Below are positions 1-9,406 of a DNA stretch of 64,000 bases, one piece after another (the stretch's first letter is position 1; every line of letters starts with the position of its first letter). Source of the DNA: CAIRDP01 sp037138335 (lineage in GTDB: Bacteria; Bacteroidota; Bacteroidia; Bacteroidales; FEN-979); assembly GCA_037138335.1 (NCBI GenBank), contig JBAXIO010000006.1, forward strand, positions 62,001 to 126,000. Direction: 5' to 3'. The notes beneath the pieces are model-generated. The model was not told the origin of the DNA, did not search any database, and worked only from the letters and a program-made list of their open reading frames with translations. A program made the position numbers and the translations under genes.

Positions 1-2037
1 CAGAAATCGCATATGGATGAAGAGCAGATAAGGTATATGAATGCCTTGCTGCAGGAGATCAATGATGCCATTATCACATTTGACAGGGACATGATCATTC
101 AGAGCTGGAATAAAGGAGCTGAGAGGATTTATGGATGGAGGGCCGAGGAGGTCGTTGGTAAATTCGCCGGAGGATCCCTGAGAGTTGATTTCCCGGGCGC
201 AGGAAGGGCCGGTATTTTTGAGGAACTTGCGCAGAAAGGGACCTGGAAAGGTGAGCTGGTGCATAAACGTAAGGATGGCAGCACTGCATACATACTTTCA
301 TCAACATCCCAGTTAAAGGATGATAAGGGGGATGTATTGGGTATTATCACGATCAACAAGGATATCTCGGATGTAATCCAATCGGGAAAAATCAAAGGGG
401 CAGTATACAGGATCTCTGAACTGGCCCATTCTGTTAAAGGCCTGAACGACTTGTTTGCCAACATTCATATAGTGATCGGGGACCTCATGGATGCAAACAA
501 CTTGTTCATCGCACTCATGGAACCGGATGGTGAAACAATCAGCTTCCCTTATTTTATAGATGAAAAAGATCCGCCTCCTGCACCGAGGAAGAGAGGGAAT
601 ACTTTAACCGACATTGTACTCAGGACCGGTAAGCACTTGCTGGCAAAGCCTGAAGACATTCAGTATTTCATCGACCGGGGTATTATTGAGACGAAAGGCA
701 CTATAGCGATTGACTGGCTGGGAGTGCCCCTGAAAATTGACAAAGAGGTTATCGGGGTCATGGCAGTGCAAAGCTATAATCCAAAGATACGTTATGGGGA
801 ACATGAAGTGGATGTGCTGATTTTCGTGTCGGAACAAATCGCTTTGTCAATTCAACGAATGAAAATGCAGCAGGAACTGGTTGTTCAGAAACAGAAAGCC
901 GAAGTTTCTTCCAAACTTACTTCCTCACTGCTTGCAAATATGAACCATGAACTGCGTACGCCAATGAACGGAATACTCGGTTTCGCTGAAATCCTTACCA
1001 ATGACCTGCTGGACCCTGATACCAGGGCAAAGGCGGAGAATATTCTTATTTCAGGTCGCAGGCTGATGGATACGCTGGATGCGATCATGGACCTTTCGCA
1101 TTTAGAGTCGGATAAAGTAAACAGGAAGTTCGTTCCGCTGAGCATTAAAAAAACCGTACTGAAAATCCTTTCCAATTATGAACCCCTGGTCAAAAGAAAA
1201 AACTTAAGCTTAAACCTGAATGTCCCTGCATATATCCAGATCCTGGGAGATGATTATCTCTTGCAGCATTTGCTAAGGTGCCTTATTGATAATGCTATTA
1301 AATATACCGAGGAAGGCAGTATCACGATTGAAGCAAGTGAACTGAACGAAAGCCCGAAAACAAGTATCGCGATCTCTGTAAAAGATACCGGCATTGGTAT
1401 TGCAGAGGAGAATTTCGAGCTGATCTTTGAAACGTTCAGGCAGGTAAGTGAGGGTTATGGAAGAAAATTTGAGGGTTCCGGCCTTGGGCTTAGTATCAGT
1501 AAAAAAATAGCCGCACTGCTAAATGGTGAGATAAGGCTTAAAAGCAGGGTAGGGGAAGGGTCCGAATTTATTGTGATCCTTCCTTCGGCTGAGCCTTATT
1601 TTGAGCAGCCGCCTGAGAAAACCCATGGGCAAGAGGCCAGGCTCCATGCATCATCTTTAATCCCCAAGAGCAGTATATCGGTGCTGGTTGTAGAAGACAA
1701 CCTGGTTAATCTTCAGCTTCTGACACTGTATATCCAGGATACCTGTACAGCCTATTCGGCGCTTGATGGCAAAGCTGCAATCGAGAGCGCCTGTCAGAAA
1801 CATTTCGACCTTATACTGATGGATATCAATCTTGGCCCGGGCATTGACGGTATTCAAACCATGCTTGAAATCAGGAAGCGTCCTGAGTATAAGAACGTTC
1901 CCATAGTGGCTCTTACCGGGTATGCCTCAATTGGCGACCGCGACAGGCTTATTTCATTGGGATTTTCGGGATATCTGCCCAAACCTGTAACGAAAGAAGT
2001 ACTCCTGAGCCTGATGGAAGAAATGATCAGGCTTTAG
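1..2037 (+). CDS. Hybrid sensor histidine kinase (PAS-GAF-HisKA-HATPase-REC), 5' end possibly outside window
   Basis: Signal-transduction kinase with its own receiver domain, probably cytoplasmic since no membrane segment is visible. Counting from the ATG at 13, a PAS domain spans about residues 10-120, a GAF-like domain 145-285, and HisKA has the phospho-acceptor His312 in NHELRTPMNG. A HATPase domain follows with N-box DNAIKYTEEG and GSGLGLSISKK, then a C-terminal receiver with phospho-acceptor Asp604 in LILMD. The frame stays open upstream of the ATG to the first base of the window (codons Q-K-S-H), so more sensor domains may lie outside and the true start is unknown. No partner regulator lies next to it; output is probably by phosphorelay to an unlinked protein. 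Domain assignment is secure, the signal is not known. Confidence 0.9.
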   Translation, partial: QKSHMDEEQIRYMNALLQEINDAIITFDRDMIIQSWNKGAERIYGWRAEEVVGKFAGGSLRVDFPGAGRAGIFEELAQKGTWKGELVHKRKDGSTAYILSSTSQLKDDKGDVLGIITINKDISDVIQSGKIKGAVYRISELAHSVKGLNDLFANIHIVIGDLMDANNLFIALMEPDGETISFPYFIDEKDPPPAPRKRGNTLTDIVLRTGKHLLAKPEDIQYFIDRGIIETKGTIAIDWLGVPLKIDKEVIGVMAVQSYNPKIRYGEHEVDVLIFVSEQIALSIQRMKMQQELVVQKQKAEVSSKLTSSLLANMNHELRTPMNGILGFAEILTNDLLDPDTRAKAENILISGRRLMDTLDAIMDLSHLESDKVNRKFVPLSIKKTVLKILSNYEPLVKRKNLSLNLNVPAYIQILGDDYLLQHLLRCLIDNAIKYTEEGSITIEASELNESPKTSIAISVKDTGIGIAEENFELIFETFRQVSEGYGRKFEGSGLGLSISKKIAALLNGEIRLKSRVGEGSEFIVILPSAEPYFEQPPEKTHGQEARLHASSLIPKSSISVLVVEDNLVNLQLLTLYIQDTCTAYSALDGKAAIESACQKHFDLILMDINLGPGIDGIQTMLEIRKRPEYKNVPIVALTGYASIGDRDRLISLGFSGYLPKPVTKEVLLSLMEEMIRL

Positions 2038-2041
2038 AAAA

Positions 2042-2317
2042 TCATGCAAAGATTGCTATAGCTGCAATAATTGCGAGGACAATCGGGGCAACCACCAGTA
2101 CAATCTTTTTATCCCTCTGTATGTTGGCATTCATACCGGTGATTCCAAGAAGGCATTTCTCATCCCCCGGCTTATAGACCAGGGCTGCTTTAAATTCCTC
2201 CCTGGCCGAACGGAACAGGTCGATCTTGATAAAATGGGCCGCCCTTTCGGTATGCTCCCTGTATTTAAGTTCTTCGTGGGTTAAACTGTGATCATCGTAC
2301 AAATCATGTTGGGCCAT
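2042..2317 (-). CDS. Small tail-anchored protein with TPR-like helix pair
   Basis: Protein of 91 residues. I chose the ATG at 2317 (MAQHDLYDD) over an upstream in-frame TTG at 2347. Residues about 15-60 form charged amphipathic helices resembling a single TPR motif (AAHFIKIDLFRSAREEF, then ALVYKPGDEKCLLGI). The last 20 or so residues are a single hydrophobic segment (IVLVVAPIVLAIIAAIAIF) that would anchor the protein in the inner membrane with the N-terminus in the cytoplasm. It lies 76 bp downstream of, and in the same direction as, the DUF3078 gene, so the two may be cotranscribed. It ends 4 bp from the convergent kinase gene. I do not recognise a named family; function unknown. Confidence 0.65.
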   Translation of the reverse strand: MAQHDLYDDHSLTHEELKYREHTERAAHFIKIDLFRSAREEFKAALVYKPGDEKCLLGITGMNANIQRDKKIVLVVAPIVLAIIAAIAIFA

Positions 2318-2393
2318 GGTGCTTTCGTTTGTGTGAATTTCCTGCAACCAAAATTAATTCATTTTTTTTAATCCGCCAATCCAATCAATCCTG

Positions 2394-3338
2394 TTAATGG
2401 AATTTATAGGATATACCAACTCCTATTGTTTCCTTGAATTGAGTGCGGGGGCCATAAGCAGGTTCCGGCGGATTGGTCTGGATCAGAACATCATCATCAT
2501 AAATAACCTGGCAGTTAATGATCGTTGCCAGCCATTTATTAACCTTCAGGGTAAACAGTACATTCCAGTTAACATCGATATTCCCGAATTTGTGCAGGTA
2601 ATCTGAAAACAGCTCAAGGGATGAAGTCAGGTTTATGTTTTTTGTCAGGTCCTTATTGAGATCTGCCCTTACATATGGACCGAATTCCCCTCTTATTTTC
2701 TTGCCTTTTTCAACACCGAATGCACCCTGTTTGGAAAGGGTGTCGTCCAGTACAAAAGTGAAACGCCCGGAAGCCGGTGAAACATACAAACTGAAAAACG
2801 CTGCCGGGCGGTAAGTAATACCCAAACCGATAACAACATAACCAGGAGCCATGAATTTTGAGATCGGGAGGCTGTCATTGGGATAATTGTAGCCGTTGGA
2901 AAACTGGGAACGGAAATTAGCCAGCAAAGTCAGAAACCACTTTTTGTTTTTATGAAGTTCGAAACTGTATGCTGTAGTGAACTCTAATTTATCATCCGTT
3001 TTATTGTATCTGGCATTCTCTGTCTTCCCGATAAGCTGGAAACCATATGCTGCATCTAAAAGATTGGACCATGAATGCTTATTTTTGGAATAGCGGAGTT
3101 TAAGGTTAAGCATCCCTGTGGCACCAACTGAATTGGTACCTCCTGCGGCCCAGTTGGAATACGCAGCCTGGTTGATAGTCAGGGAACCGAACCCGCCGAA
3201 TTTCCAGTGATGTTTCACAGTATCGGGCGGGGCTTCTTCCCTGGCTTTATCCAGGCCGGAGGCAACAGTTTTTATATCCTGGGCATATATGATCCCTGTC
3301 AGTATTACGGAGATCAGGCATAAGGCAATAGTTCTCAT
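2394..3338 (-). CDS. DUF3078 outer-membrane beta-barrel-like protein
   Basis: Protein of 314 residues with a Sec signal peptide (residues 1-19, cleavage after IIYA). The mature part alternates short hydrophobic and polar stretches typical of an outer-membrane barrel and ends in an aromatic strand (GVGISYKFH). The segment LTINQAAYSNWAAGGTNS near residues 52-69 is the signature I associate with DUF3078, a family found widely in Bacteroidota and of unknown function. Its own promoter is visible upstream (3362-3393), giving a leader of about 17 nt before this ATG, which supports the start. The small tail-anchored protein downstream may be in the same transcript. Confidence 0.8.
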   Translation of the reverse strand: MRTIALCLISVILTGIIYAQDIKTVASGLDKAREEAPPDTVKHHWKFGGFGSLTINQAAYSNWAAGGTNSVGATGMLNLKLRYSKNKHSWSNLLDAAYGFQLIGKTENARYNKTDDKLEFTTAYSFELHKNKKWFLTLLANFRSQFSNGYNYPNDSLPISKFMAPGYVVIGLGITYRPAAFFSLYVSPASGRFTFVLDDTLSKQGAFGVEKGKKIRGEFGPYVRADLNKDLTKNINLTSSLELFSDYLHKFGNIDVNWNVLFTLKVNKWLATIINCQVIYDDDVLIQTNPPEPAYGPRTQFKETIGVGISYKFH

Positions 3339-3361
3339 GATTGTGGGTGTTTAGCAGCCGG

Positions 3362-3393
3362 CAAAAATATAAAATGATTTATTCAAATTCAAA
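3362..3393 (-). promoter_or_regulatory. Bacteroidota-type promoter of the DUF3078 gene
   Basis: On the minus strand a -33 element TTTG (3390-3393) is followed after exactly 20 nt by a -7 element TATTTTTG (3362-3369), matching the Bacteroidota sigma consensus TTTG-N19/20-TAnnTTTG. Transcription would start near 3355, about 17 nt before the ATG at 3338. This is the best-formed promoter in the window. Confidence 0.65.
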
Positions 3394-3455
3394 CCTGCCA
3401 AATTAAACCTTAAGCGGGCAGTTCAGATTCCCCGACTTATGAAAACCTTGATTTA

Positions 3456-6400
3456 CTAATCTTTGATGATTTTTTTCCTGACTATGTTTTCTGCAGACTG
3501 AATAACCAGGATCACGGGACCCCGGGGCACTTCACTTATATTGATCATCCAGGAGGATTCTCCTCCCGGGATTGTCCTTTCAGAGCGGTATATCTTCTGA
3601 CCCAATTCATTCAGGAGATATACATGATAAACTCTTTCAACAGGGTTGATGAAATCTAATATAATTGGCCCCTTTGTAGGATTGGGATGAACTTTTACTG
3701 CAGATTCATAATTCTCAGGCATTCCGACGGCAATCACATATTTAATATTTGAAGTATCGGAGACACAATTATCGAGTGTTACAATAGTGAAGTAATTACC
3801 TGTCAGAGTAACCTGAAGATGGTTAAGTGTATCACCAGGCAGAGGCTGGGAGTTTAAATACCATTGGTTGCCATTAATCGAACTGGATAAAAGGGTGTTG
3901 TTCGGGCCCATGGTAACACCTGGCTGGGGAGGTACGGGATTAATGGTAACTGGCAGGCTTGAAGGAGTCCCGTTGCCGCAGGCATTTGTCCCATAAACCG
4001 CTATGTTGCCCGATTGCGCGTTTGGCAGGTAGGAAAGATGGATGATATTACTGTTTGGGCTTCCCTGGAACACAGCGCCTGAAGGCAAGGTCCAGTAATA
4101 CCCGCTGGCATCCGGAACGGGAAGTACGGTGTACTCCTGCCAGGATGCCGGGGCGCAGAGTACGGATGGCCCGGAAATGGCAGAAGAAGGGCCGGGGTCG
4201 GGAGTGACAATAACATGGAGGGTAACAGGTTCTATAGCTTCACATCCTGACGGTTCCGAATAGATAATTGAGATCCACCGGTTGCCTGCATTGGCCCATT
4301 GAACTGTCACCGAAGGCGTACCCTGCCCGTTTAATATTGTGTCAACTGCTGAAGTCGCCCAGTGGTAATTCTGTTTCCCGTCTTCGGTAAAATAGGATTT
4401 AGGGCCTGAGTTCAAACAAACAATATTATTCCCTGAGATGCCTGGCACAGGGCGGGGGTTAATAAGTACATTTATAATTGCCGGTGAAGCGGGATGACAT
4501 CCCCTGTGTGAAGTACATGTTACCGAAACAGTGGCATTGCCAGGTGTAGCCCAGTTAACAAGGATTGAGCGGGTTCCCTGGCCTGAGGCAATGAGGCCTC
4601 CTGAAGATACAACCCATGTATAATCGCTCATCCCGCTTTCTGTAAAATATACTTCTGAACTGGAATTAGCACAAACAGTTGTTGGCCCGGAAATTGTCGG
4701 AGCAGGAAGGGGGAAAATAGTGACACCGAACACCGAAGGAGAGGCTGCCATGCAATTGTTGTCATTCATATAGTTTACTGAGATTGTACGTGGGCCGGCA
4801 GTTGTCCAGGTTACTGAAATTGTATTGGTCCCCAGCCCGGTAATATTGCTGCCCCCGGGAGAAATAACCCATTGGTAGTTATGCATGCCGCTTTCGGTCG
4901 TATAAACGCCTGTTGCATTCATGCAAAGGCTGTCGGGACCTGTTATTATCGGAACCGGTAATGGATATACGGTTACGTTTTTAACAAATGGAGCCTGGGC
5001 GTAACAGCCGTTCGAATTGGAATAATTTATCGAAACAGACCTTGCGCCGGCCGAATTCCATAATACATGGATAACTGAAGTCCCAAGGCCTGATAAGATA
5101 GTCCCGCCTGAAGGAATGTTCCAAAGGTAGCCGCCCATTCCATCCTGGGTACTGTACGTATTTCCTGTAACCCCTTCACATACAGCTGCAGGGCCTGTGA
5201 TTGACGGGACCGGCAGCTGATTTACATTTACCTGGTACGAACCTGGCAATGTGGGGACGCAGCCGTTAGAATCTGCATAGGTAACCGTAAGCTGCTGGAG
5301 CCCTGCAATATTCCATGTAACCCTTATGGAGTCGGACCCCTGCCCATGGGTAATAAGCCCCCCGTTAGTGATAGTCCAGTGGTAAGATGACTTTCCATGC
5401 TGGGTGACGTAAACCTGGTTAGTCGAATAGCAACACAGGGTTGCCGGCCCGTTTATTACCGGAGCCGGAAGGGGATGGATCCTGATCTGTTTTTGTACCG
5501 GTTGTGCCGTTATACAGCCGTATGTGTTCGTTCCGGAGAGCGAAACCGACTGGTCTCCGCTTCCATTCCAGTTTACATGGATTAAGGGTGATCCGTTGCC
5601 TGAAATAATTGAACCGCCTGCCGAAACAGTCCATGAATAGGTGCTCATGCCGGTTTCTGTAAAATATGTAGCCTGGGAGTTCAGGCAAAGGCTTCCCGGC
5701 CCTGTAATGGAAGGCGCTGGTGAAGGATTAACAGTAACATTCATTACCACAGGATTAATAGCAAAACAGCCGTAACTGTTGGAGTAGTTTACAGATACCA
5801 TCTCAGGGCCCGGCTGATTCCATTTCACATTTAATGTTTGGGTTCCCTGTCCCGATACTATTGAACCCCCGGGTGAAATACTCCAGCTATACCCGTTCAT
5901 GGCAGCCTGGGTTGAATAAACCACGGTTGAACCGGCACAGGCAGCCGATGGACCTGTAATTGTTGGAACAGGCAGGGGATTTACGGTTGTGGAGGAAGAA
6001 GCAGGGTTTGGCGATGTGCACAAATTGGGGTCAAGGTAGTTAACGGTAATCTGCTTTATTCCGGGAGAATACCAGTTAACATGTATCGTGTCTTTCCCCA
6101 GCCCTGATGTGATCATCCCGCCTGAACTGATTGACCAGGAGTAATTCGTCATACCAGCCTGGGTTGTATAAATTTTATCAACAGAACCGTTGCATGCCGA
6201 TGAAGGGCCGCCAATTGAAGGCTGAGGCAGGGGATGAACCAGGATGTCATGTGAAACAGGATTCACCGGCGGGCAGCCGTAAATATTTTTGTACGTTACG
6301 GTGACGTCCTGGTTCCCTGCCGTGGTCCAGCTGGTGATTATTGAATCCTTGACTGCCCCGGAAAGGATGATCCCTCCCGGTGAAATTGTCCATTGGTAAT

Positions 6401-9314
6401 TACTCATACCGCTTTCGGTATAAAACAGCATTGTCGATCCCTTACACAAGCTGCCGGGTCCAATGATGTGAGGCAGCGGTCTTGGGTGTACATGCACTGG
6501 CAGAATAAACGGGACTGCGGCAGCACATCCTCCGGGGTATGTGTAGTTCAGTTTCAGCTGATGAATACCTGGGGCATTCCAGTTTATGTGAATGGAAGAT
6601 GTACCAGCGCCTGATGTAATCGTACCCCCTGAGAGTAAAGACCAGGAATAACCAACCATCCCTGCCGTGGTTGTGTACAATATTTCAGAAGCCCCTTCGC
6701 ATAGGCTGTCGGGCCCTGCCAGGACGGGTTGTGCTATCGGGCAGACAAAGATGTTTTTTACGACAGGCGCCAATGCCTGGCAGCCATAGGTGTTTGAATA
6801 GTTCAGGCGGATCCATTGGGGCCCTTCATTGTTCCATCTCACGTTGATCACTGACGTGCTGCCGCCCGATTCTATAGTTCCCCCGGGGGATACCTGCCAT
6901 TGGTATAATTGATTTCCCGGATTTGTTGAGAATGAGGCTGAAAGAGTTCGGCAAACAGTATCCGGCCCTGTGATGAGTGGGAGGGGGCGCGGGTTTACTG
7001 TAACGGTCTTTACCGTGGGCAAAGGCGCCATACATCCATTTGTTGCTCGATAAAGCAGGTTGACGTTTTGAGATCCTGCTACGTCCCAGTCAACCGTGAT
7101 ATTACTGGTGCCCATGCCCGAAATGATCTGGCCTCCTGCAGAAACAGACCATATATAATCCATCATTCCATTTTCTGTACTGTAAGGAAGCCCCGCCGAC
7201 ATGGCACAGGTGTCGGAAGTCCCGTTGATAACAGGTACAGGCCTGGATTTCATCGTCACCGTAAAAGCCGGGGAAAGGGGATTGTCATTGCAAACATTGA
7301 CCGCCCTCACTGTAATGTTTCCTGAAACCGCATTGGGCCCGGCGGTTGCAAAAACAGTATCGCTGCCGTCGCCGTGGGTTATCGTAAATCCTGATGGGAA
7401 GTCCCATTGATAAGAAGTTGCCCCAGTGACAGGGGAAACCGCATACATGTTGCCGGTAGCCCCGGGGCACAGGGTCGACGGCCCGCTTATTGCACCGGGA
7501 GCCGCCAGCCTTGCATTGGTAACCCCACCGTTAAAATAATAGTCTGACGGAGGGTATTGATACATGGTATTCCCGCCTTCATCGAGATATTTACAGTCTG
7601 TTCCGCTGTTGGAAGATATGTTGAATGCAACATTTGCATTTCCTGAAATATAAGAAAAAGTAAGTTTTACGAGAGTGTCATGCACAGAGAGGGATTTAGC
7701 TGCAGCACCTGTCCATGAGACAAGAACCTTGCGCAGGGAAGAGGAACCTCCCACAGCCTGGTCTGTAATGCCCATCCCGCTCAGGATATTTGGTTTGCCC
7801 GCTATGCCTGAGACAAAAGTCATGATGGCAGGATCGTATTCTATTCTCTGGTAACATCCCGTGATGTTAAAACAGCTGTCGATTAAGACAGGGAGAACCA
7901 GCGTATGGCCGGGGCAGCCGCCCAGCTCAGGTATTGTACATACCGGGGCATTGCGGTAAGCGCAAAACTCTGATGGAAGGGTCAGGCCTGTGACCTGGCA
8001 AAGCCTGATCCTGAAATTCCTTTGGGCCGGGCCGGGAGGAACCATCAAAACATAATCCATCGCGACATTGGCATCCTCCTGGCTGTGTGAGGATTCAGTT
8101 TTACTAACCCAGGTTTCGGCATTCACCTCAGGTGGCACAACATGATGACCGTTCCAGCTGATATTTACCATCCCGCTGGCCAGGCCTGCACCTGTGGATG
8201 AACTTGTTTGAACACCCTGTACCGCGATGGATGCGATATTCTGGTCAGAGGAAATAAGCAGGGTGGAATTATAAAACCGGTATTTGTCGCTTACGCTGCC
8301 TGTGAATGAGACAGTAAGTATATTGCCCGACAGCTGGGTATTAACCATGATGCTGTCGCGTACAAGCAGATAATCGATTATCTCTTCCTCGGTGGTCATC
8401 AGGATGTTGTCGAGCCCATTCTTGCCGTAGGTATCGGCAATATAATTCATGTGGTTTTGGAAGGTGGCAAATGAATATCCGTAATTGCTGTTGGTCACTG
8501 AATGGGTAAAGGCAACCCCCCATTGGTGCGCCCCTGCTGTACTGCCGTTCGCAAAATTATCAACCAGGTTGCTGAGATTGTAAGCTTCATATGAATTGGT
8601 CCTGTGCATCCCGATATCCTGATGGGGGAAAGGTCCTGAAACATTAAAGCTGTGATCTGCAAATGAGTATCCTTCTCGATAGCAGATCGTATACCCCTGT
8701 GCCCAGGCATCAGGGGAATAAATATCTCCTCCGTTCGGGTTCACGAAAATTTTTTCATCAGGCCCGCCTGGAGTGGCATCAGGCAATTTCAGTTTCATGT
8801 AACTTGTGTTCCTTGCAACCTCATAAGCGGGAGTGCCTCCTCCGCCTGAAGTCAGTCCGTGGTCAAGAACCCCCCAGTTTTGCCGGTACATCTCCGATAG
8901 CTGGGGCCAGGTCACATTGAGTGTTGAATAGGAGGTCGCAGGGTCATGGCAATCCACCAGTACCGGACCAAGTGATATAAAAGGAAAAATAGACCCGCTC
9001 ATTTTGAACTTCTGATCATTACCGCAGCCATCGGTATATTTCAGGCCCGGATAGATGACACCGGCTATTGTCCCCCCGTTGAGAAACGGGTATGCGTGAG
9101 TGTATATGTCCTTTTCCCCGTCATCTTCTTCCAGGCTGAAAGCAAAGAGCTTATTAAAACGTAAGGGGGCTTTGACAACTGCATAAGAGGCAGGTGCCGA
9201 ACTGAATGTTACAATGATCCGGATATTCTGGAGGCTGTCAAAATTCTGGGCATTAATACTGCCGCAAAGGACACAAAAAAATAAACAGAACCAGTGGAAA
9301 ATGATCCGATTCAT
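3456..9314 (-). CDS. Giant type IX-secreted protein: deacetylase-like domain, cohesin-like domain, 14 Ig/PKD-like repeats, T9SS sorting domain
   Basis: Protein of 1952 residues with a Sec signal peptide (1-22). Residues about 25-330 resemble the NodB polysaccharide-deacetylase fold: an acidic EEDDG where that family has its TxDD motif (about residue 57), and WGVLDHG near residue 150. Only part of the usual metal site is visible. Residues about 465-590 look like a cohesin-type beta domain. From about 605 to 1793 come 14 tandem repeats of about 88 residues, each beginning P-x-P-x-I-x-G-P-x-x-x-C, with a central YxWxxSxGGxIxSGxGT and ending in GC, so each can form one disulfide. An Ig-like linker follows, then a C-terminal type IX sorting domain from about 1863 (VHPNPTKGPI ... 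KIIKD). It is therefore exported and attached to or released from the cell surface. Likely role is adhesion or surface polysaccharide modification (inference). Confidence 0.85.
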   Translation of the reverse strand: MNRIIFHWFCLFFCVLCGSINAQNFDSLQNIRIIVTFSSAPASYAVVKAPLRFNKLFAFSLEEDDGEKDIYTHAYPFLNGGTIAGVIYPGLKYTDGCGNDQKFKMSGSIFPFISLGPVLVDCHDPATSYSTLNVTWPQLSEMYRQNWGVLDHGLTSGGGGTPAYEVARNTSYMKLKLPDATPGGPDEKIFVNPNGGDIYSPDAWAQGYTICYREGYSFADHSFNVSGPFPHQDIGMHRTNSYEAYNLSNLVDNFANGSTAGAHQWGVAFTHSVTNSNYGYSFATFQNHMNYIADTYGKNGLDNILMTTEEEIIDYLLVRDSIMVNTQLSGNILTVSFTGSVSDKYRFYNSTLLISSDQNIASIAVQGVQTSSSTGAGLASGMVNISWNGHHVVPPEVNAETWVSKTESSHSQEDANVAMDYVLMVPPGPAQRNFRIRLCQVTGLTLPSEFCAYRNAPVCTIPELGGCPGHTLVLPVLIDSCFNITGCYQRIEYDPAIMTFVSGIAGKPNILSGMGITDQAVGGSSSLRKVLVSWTGAAAKSLSVHDTLVKLTFSYISGNANVAFNISSNSGTDCKYLDEGGNTMYQYPPSDYYFNGGVTNARLAAPGAISGPSTLCPGATGNMYAVSPVTGATSYQWDFPSGFTITHGDGSDTVFATAGPNAVSGNITVRAVNVCNDNPLSPAFTVTMKSRPVPVINGTSDTCAMSAGLPYSTENGMMDYIWSVSAGGQIISGMGTSNITVDWDVAGSQNVNLLYRATNGCMAPLPTVKTVTVNPRPLPLITGPDTVCRTLSASFSTNPGNQLYQWQVSPGGTIESGGSTSVINVRWNNEGPQWIRLNYSNTYGCQALAPVVKNIFVCPIAQPVLAGPDSLCEGASEILYTTTAGMVGYSWSLLSGGTITSGAGTSSIHINWNAPGIHQLKLNYTYPGGCAAAVPFILPVHVHPRPLPHIIGPGSLCKGSTMLFYTESGMSNYQWTISPGGIILSGAVKDSIITSWTTAGNQDVTVTYKNIYGCPPVNPVSHDILVHPLPQPSIGGPSSACNGSVDKIYTTQAGMTNYSWSISSGGMITSGLGKDTIHVNWYSPGIKQITVNYLDPNLCTSPNPASSSTTVNPLPVPTITGPSAACAGSTVVYSTQAAMNGYSWSISPGGSIVSGQGTQTLNVKWNQPGPEMVSVNYSNSYGCFAINPVVMNVTVNPSPAPSITGPGSLCLNSQATYFTETGMSTYSWTVSAGGSIISGNGSPLIHVNWNGSGDQSVSLSGTNTYGCITAQPVQKQIRIHPLPAPVINGPATLCCYSTNQVYVTQHGKSSYHWTITNGGLITHGQGSDSIRVTWNIAGLQQLTVTYADSNGCVPTLPGSYQVNVNQLPVPSITGPAAVCEGVTGNTYSTQDGMGGYLWNIPSGGTILSGLGTSVIHVLWNSAGARSVSINYSNSNGCYAQAPFVKNVTVYPLPVPIITGPDSLCMNATGVYTTESGMHNYQWVISPGGSNITGLGTNTISVTWTTAGPRTISVNYMNDNNCMAASPSVFGVTIFPLPAPTISGPTTVCANSSSEVYFTESGMSDYTWVVSSGGLIASGQGTRSILVNWATPGNATVSVTCTSHRGCHPASPAIINVLINPRPVPGISGNNIVCLNSGPKSYFTEDGKQNYHWATSAVDTILNGQGTPSVTVQWANAGNRWISIIYSEPSGCEAIEPVTLHVIVTPDPGPSSAISGPSVLCAPASWQEYTVLPVPDASGYYWTLPSGAVFQGSPNSNIIHLSYLPNAQSGNIAVYGTNACGNGTPSSLPVTINPVPPQPGVTMGPNNTLLSSSINGNQWYLNSQPLPGDTLNHLQVTLTGNYFTIVTLDNCVSDTSNIKYVIAVGMPENYESAVKVHPNPTKGPIILDFINPVERVYHVYLLNELGQKIYRSERTIPGGESSWMINISEVPRGPVILVIQSAENIVRKKIIKD
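3935..7500 (-). repeat. 14 tandem PKD/Ig-like protein repeats, period about 264 bp
   Basis: The repeat-coding part of the giant secreted protein. Fourteen units each begin with P-x-P-x-I-x-GP and a Cys and close with a Gly-Cys before the next unit. The units are diverged at DNA level (roughly 40-60 percent identical by eye at protein level), so this is an old domain array rather than a recent minisatellite. The unit count comes from reading the start motif. Confidence 0.75.
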
Positions 9315-9406
9315 GGAATTCAGAAATAAAACTCTAAAATAAATGTGAAAAGGATTGATTATCCGAAGCTGTTCATAACTTCTTATTACTTGGGAGGAAG
9401 TCTTTC

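Noticed and set aside
3935..7500. Regularly spaced repeats resembling a CRISPR array
   Set aside because: The period of about 264 bp and the in-frame Ig-like protein motifs make it a domain array, not a CRISPR.
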